In this document: one piece after another, positions 21,244-30,949 of the stretch
How the letters are laid out: each line of letters opens with the position of its first letter
Numbering within the stretch: position 1 is the first letter of the stretch
Assembly (NCBI GenBank): GCA_003550325.1
Contig: QKWP01000854.1
Location: forward strand, 1-64,000
Direction of reading: 5' to 3'
DNA: 64,000 bases
From: Gigaspora rosea
Lineage: Eukaryota; Glomeromycota; Glomeromycetes; Diversisporales; Gigasporaceae
Position numbers and translations under genes: made by a program
The notes under the pieces: generated by a model
Seen by the model: the letters and a program-made list of their open reading frames with translations, nothing else
What the model was told of the DNA's origin: nothing
Databases searched by the model: none

Positions 21244-22279
21244 CCGGGGTGTGGTACGGGTTGTGTCTGGAATCCACGGAATGGCACGGTCGGAGTGGTA
21301 CGTATAGAGCTGTTGACGGAATATCACGGTAAAAAGTGGTACGGGGGAGGTGGCACGTTATGACACGTCATACGTAATGGCACCTTCATTTCACGGAATG
21401 ATACGTGTCGAAGGTGGTACGTGTTGGCTCGTTTCACGAAGAGCGAAAGATCAATATACGATTTTTTTTAAAAAAATTGCGATATCTCATAATTTCACTA
21501 ATGAAACTGCTCTGGGTGTCTTAACAAAAAAAATTCCTTGCAAAATTTTGATACATGAGCAGTTGTTAGTTTGTTTATATTGTATTGATTGTTGATGTAA
21601 ATTTATGTAATCTACTTGTATGTATATATTTTTTTTTTATCACACTTTAATTCACGTTAATTACCTGGCCAAATCCAGTGCCATTTGGACTAGTAAAGTG
21701 TTGCAAAACCCGAGCCATTGACGGTCCATTTTCTACGGGCATACGGTCCACCACGGGCCAAAAATCCGTGCCAACCCAAGCCTCCTACGTACCAAATACG
21801 GGTTTAATCCGTGCCACCAAAATCCGTGCCTTTACTCAGCCAACCCGTACCTTTACGGTCCATTTTTCTTATAGGGTTGATGCGTTCAATATAAATAATT
21901 GTTAGCAGAATAAAATATCACAGCTTAAATTACCTTTTAAATCTGTTGACTCTTTACCAGTTTTAAATAAATATTTACATTATATTATTTACATTTAAAG
22001 CTATTATCAATAATCTATAATATTGCATGTCACTTTGAACAATGATATCAGCTCAAATAAATAGAACATTTTTAAAGACAATTAACAATAAAAAAAAGTC
22101 AATAATGACTATCTAAAAACTGCTAATTAATTAACAAAATTATTAATGAAACACAAAAAGTTGATTAATTATCTATTATCACCGACAACTAAATAAAACT
22201 AATAGTACTAAATAAGATGAATGGCGCGAATGCACCACTCATCGCAGTAGTACTGATTATGTGAATATTTTTTAAAACT

Positions 22280-22640
22280 TTAATCGAAGATGGCATAATA
22301 ACCATTAACCAAGTTTGATAAAAAATTTTTTATTTTAATTTTGCAGTTATGTAGAATTAAAATTAAAAATTTTAACAAACTTGGTTAGGTGGTTGTCAAG
22401 AAAATTTCGCTCAAAGTTTAAGAAAGTTAATTCCACCTATATAAACAAGAAAGTGTCTATTTTTTTAATCCTTCATAAGAAGTTTTCATGACAACTACTA
22501 ATCAAATATGATAAAGATTTTTAATTTCATTCTGTAGATGTGTAGAAATAAAATCAAAAATTATTCATCAAGTTTGACCAAGTTTTGTCGAGAAAATTTT
22601 GGTTGAAGTTCAAAATTCACATTATGCACTGTTGTTTTTT
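22280..22640. repeat. Palindromic AT-rich modules related to 55250-55990
   Basis: Two adjacent imperfect hairpins, with AACCAAGTTTGATAAAAAAT paired to AACAAACTTGGTTAGG and a centre TTTTGCAGTTATGTAGAATT. The edges resemble AACTTTGATCGAAGGTA-type ends seen at 55250-55990. Non-coding. Confidence 0.5.
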
Positions 22641-22740
22641 ATTTATAAATTTAATTATTGTCATTATAAAATACATTTAGTTAACAATGTAACTAATCCA
22701 ATCTAGTAAAACATGAAGAGAATGCATTTTCTTGCTATTT

Positions 22741-23795
22741 CTACTGTGAAGTTGTTAGGATCTGTATGTCTGGCTTTATTGGTTCTAAAGGTAATCCATA
22801 AAGAACTCGGTTAATTCCATCTAATTCATCATTTCCCATACTAATTCTTTTAAACTCCCAATTTAATGACATCAAACCATGAAAGAAGTAGAATGGTACT
22901 AAAATAACAAAAGCAAGTAATTCTAAATACTTGATAATATTTGAACATGAAAGACAGTTCCTTGATTGCCCATTTTCTTCATTTGATTGTATTAATTGTT
23001 TAATAATTTTAGTTAAGTCAATTTTATACTCATATTTCTTTTCATTATTTTTTGAAATTTTTTCTGATATTTTTGGAATTATAAGTTGAATACTTATCAT
23101 ATCAGAAATATTACTTAACAAGCAAATTGCTGAAAAGGATATAAGTAATAAGTCAATCGTTTTAAATAAAGACATTTCATTAGGAACCAATATTAAAAAA
23201 ACTGAGATTATTGATAAAGTAACAAAAATTAATGATGCTATAGAAACATATAGGCTACGGCATATTGACATATATCGCATATGTTTGTTCAATTTTTTCA
23301 AAAACTTCAATATCATAGTTTGATCATTCATATGTTTATGTAAACTGTCATGATTTTTAGCAACAATACCCTGACTGTTCCCATCATCTTCAGATTTGCT
23401 TTGAGAACCTTTAAAAATGTCCATAAAATTCTTAACATCTTGTTTGTTCTCATCAATTTTTTTAAAGAGGTCTTTAAGGCTCAATAAACTTCCAAGAAGA
23501 GAAATTGTACCTCCTGCTCCAATAAAAGAGGTGGAGATAATATTCCTAATTTGAATTTGAAAACTATTGGAGGCAAGAGAAAAACACCAAATACAAGGGA
23601 TATTGCACAAATAACAATTGAAATAATTGAATGTTTAACAGAATTATAATTGTTTTTTCTCCATTGGTCTAATTCAATTTTTATATGTTTCTGTAAATAC
23701 TCATTTTCTCTTTGTAAGACAATTATGTTATCAGTATGCAAAGATTGATAAATGGTTGAAGGGGTTGAAGGTTGAATAGAAGAATTTCCAGACAT
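22741..23795 (-). CDS. Multi-pass membrane protein of unknown function, frameshifted
   Basis: Two overlapping ORFs (23795-23481 and 23610-22741) form one gene if a single frame change occurs near 23520-23560. The product would be about 350 aa. It starts with a polar Ser/Thr-rich segment and a short heptad-like region (VLQRENEYLQKHIKIEL). A first hydrophobic helix follows (SIISIVICAISLVFGVFLL), then a Gly/Leu-rich segment (GAGGTISLLGSLLSL), a charged region (KDLFKKIDENKQD), and three more hydrophobic helices (SLIFVTLSIISVFLILV, LLLISFSAICLLSNIS, LELLAFVILVPFYFFHG). The C-terminal tail is polar. I do not recognise a family. The ATG at 23795 lies in AAAAAATG, a favourable context. The frameshift may be real decay or an assembly error. 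It is one of only two host-like genes here. Confidence 0.6.
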
Positions 23796-23829
23796 TTTTT
23801 GAGCAAAACTTGAGTTTACGATAAATATT

Positions 23830-24330
23830 TAAATAGCTTTACAAATATGCATGTCTAGTAATAAACACCCGTAAACATGATATTAATGTGTAGGGGGTAC
23901 GCGTTATTTCGGGATACTATTACGAGTATGTCGCATTGAAGATAGTCCTGATTTGGACGTCCAGGATTATGCGATGCGGAATTATGTGCATAATTTTCGT
24001 ATTACTTATCGCATAATTGTACATAAGAATTACGTGCGTAGATTATGACTGGTAGATGAGCGATTCAACGTAGAAACGAACTTATCAATTTCCGAGAGAG
24101 CAAATTTATATCCGAGGTAAGAATGTCCAGAGTGCCCTGATTAAACGCATACCTTTTTACTAAGTAGTTATTCTCAACTCATACGAATTTTCCCGTGAAT
24201 TACCAAGATGCTATAAAAGATTTTAAAAATGGGTGTTATGGATTCTTATAATTAATTTGAAAAGAAGAAAATATTTAGACGATTACAGTTCAGTGATATA
24301 TTATTTAGCGAAGTGTGTTTAAGTGACTAT
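23830..24330. other. Upstream region of the membrane-protein gene
   Basis: Non-coding. Contains GCATAATTTTCGTATTAC and TATCGCATAATTGTACATAA as partly repeated GCATAATT words, which could be promoter elements of the divergent gene at 22741-23795. Nothing specific was recognised. Confidence 0.25.
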
Positions 24331-24337
24331 GAGACAA

Positions 24338-24741
24338 CCCTATAAAAAATGGTTTTTCTAAAATTGTCAGGAATTGTTTGGAGTGGAGTTTATTTTCCGA
24401 ACAGGAGTTTATGTTTGTACTGTTTTCATTGCGATGTTTGTACGGGATGTAAAAATAGAAATTTTTTGATATGGACCGTGAATACTATGGTTAAAAATGA
24501 ATATTCAACTAAAAGCGATATTAAAAATTATCGAATAACAAACGCATAAAAAATAAATAAAAAAGGTATAAAAACATATATGTACAATAAACATCCTTTA
24601 AAATGTTCAGAACGGAGTCGATTTTCCGAACAAAAAAATCGGATAATTTCAACGTTTCCGTCTTGTTAATTTTCTTTTTTTGGAGCGGTTATTGTCTTCG
24701 TTAAAATGCTTCCGAACAATTCCGAGAATTTTTTTATAGGG
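24338..24741. mobile_element. 404-bp MITE with CCCTATAA termini
   Basis: The left end CCCTATAAAAAATGG and the right end (inverted CCCTATAAAAAAATTC) are flanked by CAA on both sides (24335-24337 and 24742-24744). Sub-terminal GGAATTGTTTGGA and inverted TCCGAACAATTCC pair as well. The same terminus and 3-bp duplication size as 20044-21876 indicate one superfamily. The 66-aa ORF inside has no recognisable domain. Confidence 0.8.
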
Positions 24742-24939
24742 CAAAGAAATGATTAAAATGCCTTTATAACCTAAAATGTAAATTTAAATACTTGAGTCAT
24801 GCGCTATATTACAAGGAAGGACTGATTGCAGATATCAAGTAGTCTTTCTGTATAATGATGGTTCGAATTAGTCTATGTAATGGAGTGATATTTTGATTTG
24901 CGAATTCATAATAATGCATATATGCGATAAAGTTTACGT

Positions 24940-25595
24940 AAGTACGTACGTACGTACGGTGCAAGAAATTTAAAAACCACAATTATACTTATAAAGACAA
25001 ACGTATGCATTGGAATCCTAAATCCTTAACAGCAATAAAATGTGGATGTAAAGACTTTATTGAAGTCGATAATTTAAGAAATATGAATATAATCTATATA
25101 AACATGTGTTACGGTAAATAATTCGATGATTGATTAGGATAAAAATGATCGACATATCAGATATATGAAGGTTAATTGATCTAATTGGCGTAATATGTAA
25201 CACATTAAAATCAAATTATCATATTCGACTTTAATAAATTTAAGTATTTAATTTCATTGATTACGGTATCTATAAGGTGTAATTTTGGTTTTTGATTTCT
25301 TGCACCGTACTTACGTACGTACCACAATTACACCTTATAGAGACAAATATAATTAATGAAATTAAATACTTAAATTTATTAAAGTTGATAACGTAATTTT
25401 AATATGTAACTTGATTATAGCTTACATATTACGCCAATTAGATGCACATTATAATTCATATTTCTTAAATTATCTACTCAATAAAAGTATTTACATATAA
25501 ATTTTATTGTTGTTAATTATTTAGGATTTAAATACATGTATTTTGTCTTTTATATCGGTTTTTAGATTTCTTTCACCGTACGTACGTACTACGTC
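24940..25595. mobile_element. Foldback pair bounded by GTACGTAC motifs
   Basis: TACGTACGTACGGTGCAAGA near 24947, its inverse near 25302 (TTGCACCGTACTTACG) and another inverse near 25574 (TTTCACCGTACGTACG) mark two back-to-back elements. ACAATTATACTTATAAAGAC and ATTACACCTTATAGAGAC are shared sub-terminal parts. From about 25190 to 25430 the two halves mirror each other (GCGTAATATGTAACA against ACATATTACGC). Confidence 0.65.
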
Positions 25596-25899
25596 AGTGC
25601 CCAAAATCTATTATAAATTTCTGCGATTTTCACAAATTGGAAATTATCTCCGTGTTAAATTAGATTTCCCCAATATATCTATAGAATAATCAGGAAATTT
25701 ATATAGCAAATATCGCCAATCAATAACATGAATACCCGAGAATATGCCCCTGAATATATCTAAGGAGGTGCATTTGTAGTAATCTGCACCTCGATAAAAT
25801 TGCGCAAATATGCTTTGCAACAATTTACCGAATAAAAAAATGCAGCCTCGATAATCTTTCATAAAACAATTGCTCAAATTCCGTTTGACTAATTACTTT

Positions 25900-28800
25900 A
25901 AAATGCGATTTTGAAGATACTTGATTTAAATTTTTTGAAATGCGCTTACTCATATTATTGTGAAATAGGGGTAATTTTGCAAACAATGCCAATGTGTGTA
26001 ATTAAAAAAAAAATTGTTTTAAAATGCAATTGTGATGGTAACACTAAGCCCCTTCTTTTGTACTAAATCAGTCTTGGCTTCTAAATTAATGCCTCTGCAT
26101 AAATTTATTATTAATATTATTACTACTACTAATCAAATTAGTACAGAACATTAAATCTACAGTACTAACATGCTAAAAAAAATATTATAGTAAAATATAT
26201 TTAGAAAAGATATCTATTTTGAAATCGGGGATAATACGAACAACATGAAATATAGAGTCTAATGGTACTATATCATAATCTTGTAGCATCATTAGTCTAG
26301 GTAACCATAAATCTACGCTAGTTCACGATCACCCTCTTTTGGTTCACAGCAGTCATACTATTTTGCCATGACGAAGGCAAAGGTTGTGGCTTTATATGAG
26401 CTATTACCAAATAACTCACCAAGTTGTAATACTTGATTTCAAAATAAAAGACTTATAAAAAGTATATAAATTGAATTTAAATCAATATTTATTCTAAATC
26501 ATTACTTACTTTTCCAAAACATGATCTTTGATTGGTATTATAATAAACTGACTCATTTGTATTTATTACAATTGCAATATCTAAACCATGAGTTATTTGT
26601 TATAAAATGGATCTGTACGAATCATATCTGTAGATTGCAGTGTTGCACTCTTATAAAAATGAATAAAACTTTCATTGTCAATTATGGAAGTTGTAAATGT
26701 GTCATTTAAAAAAATATTAAATGAAATGGGTAAATTTTTTATACCCTCGATTTGCAAAGAATCTTATGATTCTGATTATTGGAGAACTTACAAGTGATCT
26801 TTGAATAATAAAATATGCATGTCATAAAGTTTGCCTGATAATATTCTATATTTTTGTTTTAGACTGTCTCAAAGTCTCAGTCAAAGCTTTATTTCGGACC
26901 TGAGTTAGTTGTATAAGTTTTATTAAATTATTTAATTATATAAAAAAATTTACTGAAAAAATTAGGTTACATTATTTTAAGATTTGATTCATGATATTTT
27001 TTTTTATTTCTCTCTTGGTAAGGATTTTTAACATAAAACTTATGTAAAATCTAATAAGTTTCAGTTGTAAATCCATTAATTGATCCATATTGACGAATGG
27101 CAGGAATTCCATGGTATCTCCAAGAATGTAGCTTTGGTATACACATCACAACTCTATTTCAAAATTAATTTCTACAAAATATAGTATAATATCTAGTAAG
27201 TTAAATTCTATAATCTTTAAAAATAGAAAAATATATACCTCAAAAACTACTAGATCATCCTCTAAGAATTCCTCATTACAGCTCTTCACATATATTTGAA
27301 CAAAAGAACAATGTACTGAAGTTAATCGTGATGAAGATATAAATTGATATTTGTTGTTTCTACTACTTTTGGAATTTGTGAATCTTTTTCATCAAACAAA
27401 CCATCAATTACTGATATTTCACCATAATTGTCCAAAGGACATTATAGATAGAGCAATAGTGATCCTGATGTCTGTGTTTTAACAAATTCTAAATCCTGAT
27501 TGGCTAGATTAGGTGTAACATAAAAAACAATCAAAACAATAAAACTGATCCTTATTGGCTAGATTAGATGTGGCATTTTATATTTGTCCTTTAGACTTTA
27601 AATGGTTCCCATTTTCCTAGTCTATTACATACCATATTTTTTTTCGTTTTTCTTCAAATTGAAATATAAAATTTTTAATCATATCAGGCTTTTGCAATAA
27701 AGGCTTAATAGTTTTTATAATTGGATAATTATAAAGACTATATGTTATATTTTCAAAATTAATTATATTTTTTTTTAAAGTTAAGATTTGGTTTAGAATT
27801 CTAAGCAAGGATAATACTTTCAAATTGTATTTTTATTAAAAAATAAATAAATATATTTATAGTTCAACTTGTTAAATTACAATCAATACAAAGTTTTGGA
27901 AATTCTTGATAAATTTCATTTGGCTATTCTGAAAACTAGCTTTATAAAAGTCTTTTGAATCTATAGAATCCATTTCTGTACTAAAATCTTCTATAACTAA
28001 ATTATTGGAAGTTTAATTATTAGATTCTAGATTAAAGTTTTCTATAATTAAATCTTCCAATTGGAATCTTCTACAGTCATTTTAGCATAATTATTTTTAA
28101 TAGATTTCTTAGATATTTATTATGTTTCAATTAGATAAATTAGATAAGTAATATTAGAGAACTGTTGTATTTCTAATATTCTAGCCAATAAATACTATCA
28201 GAATTCATTAATATAAATTAATATTAAGTTAGTAATATTAATGGAATACAATAAAATTATTTATATTTCTAAGATTCTACTTTAATTTTATATGATTGTA
28301 AATTTTCAAATAATTTTTTATTTTTAGAAATTTTATATCTTGTTTAATAATATAAACTTGTAGATTTGAAGAATTTTCTGCAAATATATGCAAATATTAG
28401 AGTTTCTATGAGCTAAACTAAACTAAACTTTAGATAAGATTAGGTTTAGTTTAATTTTTAAACTAAACTGAACTTGAACATTTTTAAAATGCTGTTCAAG
28501 TTTAGTTCAATATTGAACTTTTAGAGCTGGTTCAGGTTAAGTTCAAGTTCAGTTCAAAAGTTTATGAACATGTTTCTAAATCTAAGTCTGAGTTTGGTTC
28601 AGTCTGATCTAATCTGGGGTTTATACCAGACTCAAACTCTAATTTTACTAATCTCAAACTTCAAACCAAACTCAAACTCAATCATAAGGTTGATCTGAGT
28701 CTGGTTCAAACTCTGCGAAATAGTCCAAGTTTGAATATACATATATCTATTTTGGATGCTAAACAAGTTTACTTAGAGTATAAAGTAAGAATCAATTAGT

Positions 28801-29160
28801 AAAATTTAAAGATCATAGCATTTTGTATAATTTTATTAATAAAATTATTAAAAATATTATATTACTTGAAATTTTACTAATTGATCATAACTTTTTGCAC
28901 TAATTAAAATTGTTTAGCATTATGAAATATATTATAATGTATTAGTATATATTCATCTTATTTTATAAAATTTGAAAAATTCTTAATTTTGAAAATTTTT
29001 ATAAATTAAGTATCTTTGCCTCAAATTTTAATAAAATATACAAAAACAAAGTACTTTTGGGCTAATTTACTGTAGTTTCCTTAAAAAAAACTTAGAATCA
29101 ATTAGTAAAATTTAAAGAAATATACTGTAGAAATTTATATACGGGTCTACTACTGAACTA
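25900..29160. other. AT-rich intergenic region
   Basis: No gene recognised. A GATTGGCTAGATTAG word is duplicated near 27500 and 27555. At 28410-28740 there is a long tract of AACTAAACTC/GAGTTTGGTTC-type words, similar in composition to the arms at 42910-43100 and 43990-44180. The remainder looks like decayed repeats. Confidence 0.4.
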
Positions 29161-29162
29161 CT

Positions 29163-29505
29163 AAAATGCACCTATAGTATTTTATACTATTATACAAAAC
29201 TATTAGAATAGCCAATCAAAAGTTAAGATCAGGTGTAATATAAAATTTCAGTTTTTTTGTTTTTTTTTTTAAAAAAAAATTCATATCGCAAAAGTTTGCT
29301 TATAAAACCACCTTTGGGGCTCTAATAAAAAAAATTCCTTGCTAAATTTTGTATATACTAATGGCCCTGATAAAATCCTAGGCCTCACCCTAACCTTAAG
29401 ATAATGAAAATTTATTTTGTTTTATAAAAATTCATTTTTTTGTTTTTGTTACACAGATTTGCAAATCTAATTTACCTATAGTATAAAACACTATAGGTGC
29501 ATTTT
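29163..29505. repeat. TIR element interrupted at its right end by the SINE
   Basis: AAATGCACCTATAGTATTTTAT at 29164 is inverted at 29475-29505 (GTATAAAACACTATAGGTGC). The interior shares GATCAGGTGTAAT and AAAAATTCCTTGCTAAATTT with the element at 2962-4140. The SINE inserted within the right terminal repeat. Confidence 0.5.
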
Positions 29506-30563
29506 TTTTTTTTTTGTGTTAAAGCACCCGCTTTGGGTGAGAGTTTATTTAATCAAGCCTGTGGATCAAGGGCACCTTTTTGGGTGCACCCACAATTGAG
29601 TTACATTGAATGAGAGTACAACTAGCTACACGTACAACTTTTGGTTGTCTAATTTAAGTAGTCCGCCCGAAGGTTCTACACTAGTTGCCATACCTACAAC
29701 CCAACTAGGGGATTGCCTATTTAAACTCTCTGGTCCAACGCTTTGCATGCCAATCCTACTTGTGATCACTGGTACAGCCCTCCGATACATTAGTCAGTTG
29801 AAGACAGTTCCGGATGCTACCTACATTCCCTTAGGACTAATTTATCCTCGCGGATAAACTTGGTAGAGCAGTCCCTGTCCCACACAGGTATTACCTACAC
29901 TTCGGTAACTTACGCACTCACCGAGTCAAGCAACTTGCAGTCAGGGGGTACCTAACCGCTACCATTACCTACTTCTGCCCTTGTAAGGTTCACACCGACC
30001 CCGGTACCCACTATTACTTTCCTACCGGTCCATCACTGAGTGCCCCAAACTTCCAAACCAGTTGGCCCGGAAGGGTTGATCTACCCAGCATTAGGTGCTA
30101 CTATGGTTTTTCTTCCCCTGGTACCTAATTCCAGAACATAGGTCCTTTTCCTCCGGTACGACTCCGGCGGCCAGGTTGGTGGACCCTCTCCTCCGAAGGT
30201 CATGTCGTCCAGTTCTCCAGCTCCGGTTTCCGATATTCCGGTTCTGGTAGCNAGCTCCGGTTTCTAATATTCCGGTTCTGGTAGCACCGTCAAAGATCGT
30301 TGCTACCTCCTTACTCAGGACTTTCCAAATGGGTTTCCATTTTCCCAGTTCCTTGGATTTGTCTGTGTCACCAGACACAACTTCACCCGAAAGCTTCCAT
30401 TCGAGATGGTAACCAAGGACTACAGGTAATATACCCAACCGATCAACAGGAAATTGTTACCGTAATACAGGTCTATTTTTCCAAAGCGTCGCCAGTGGAA
30501 TTTGAACCCTAGACCTGCCACTTGGGGGTGACAACTTACCAACTTCCCTAAGTCGCCACACCC
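29506..30563 (-). mobile_element. Long tRNA-headed SINE, about 1.06 kb
   Basis: On the minus strand the 5' end reads GGCGACTTAGGGAAGTTGG, with TAGGGAAGTTGGTAAG as a likely A box. About 40 bases later GGTTCAAATTCC is a good B box, as in a tRNA-derived Pol III promoter. The element ends in poly-A (poly-T at 29502-29515 on the plus strand). ACTATAGRTGCATTTT flanks both sides (29490-29505 and 30564-30579, one mismatch), a typical retroposition duplication of about 16 bp. The body is unusually long and GC-rich for this window. A 33-bp unit containing GAACCGGAATAT is duplicated around an N at 30252. A degenerate second copy begins near 63760. Confidence 0.8.
30252..30252. other. Assembly gap (single N) within a tandem repeat
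   Basis: The units GGTTTCCGATATTCCGG and GGTTTCTAATATTCCGG, each followed by TTCTGGTAGC, flank the N. The gap probably hides further units. Confidence 0.8.
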
Positions 30564-30949
30564 ACTATAGATGCATTTTATATTATCCATTTATATAATA
30601 CTATTAGTAAAATTATTAAGAATATATGTTTTTTTAAAATGCCAGAGTTGAAACTTTATTTAAGTACTACATTTGTATTACTATAAAACAGGACCCAATG
30701 TGATATTATACTTTCTATTTTCTAGTAATGCTATAATTAACTATTTCACTCAACAACAAAAATTTTTTTAAAGATACTTTTTCAATATAGAGCAAAAAAA
30801 TTAGATAAAAACACTAGCAAATTCTTTTATCAATTTAATTAATTTACTAGCTAGAGTAGGTTGAAGGAAACCTTGGTATATGACCTGACATTATTGTATA
30901 CAATTTGTTAGAGAAAAACCTTATAGAAACCATTTTTCTATAAAGGGAG

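Larger units (their letters stand above)
20044..21876. mobile_element. Transposon with CCCTATAA termini and 3-bp target duplication
   Basis: The left end CCCTATAAAAAAAGTGGTCC and the right end (inverted CCCTATAAGAAAAATGGACC) are flanked by TTG on both sides (20041-20043, 21877-21879). Sub-terminal copies of TGGYACGG are direct at the left (20055-20240) and inverted, as CCGTGCC and CCGTACC, at the right (21690-21860). A 3-bp duplication with dense sub-terminal repeats resembles CACTA-type elements, but the terminus itself is CCCTA. A second element with the same terminus is at 24338-24741. The interior contains a nested insertion and an assembly duplication (see findings), so the native length is probably about 640 bp. 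Confidence 0.75.

Noticed and set aside
24349..24549. 66-aa ORF with several Cys residues
   Set aside because: Begins almost at the terminus of a 404-bp MITE and contains no recognisable motif.
25644..25877. 77-aa minus-strand ORF (FAQFYRGADYYKCTSLDIF)
   Set aside because: It has some resemblance to F-box-type repeats of AM fungi, but too little to call, and no flanking exons were found.
30091..30438. 115-aa minus-strand ORF spanning the N at 30252
   Set aside because: It lies within the SINE body and includes an assembly gap. SINEs are non-coding.
30480..30563. Functional tRNA gene
   Set aside because: A and B boxes are present, but the acceptor arms do not pair well and the sequence continues into a 1 kb body with poly-A. 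It is a SINE head.
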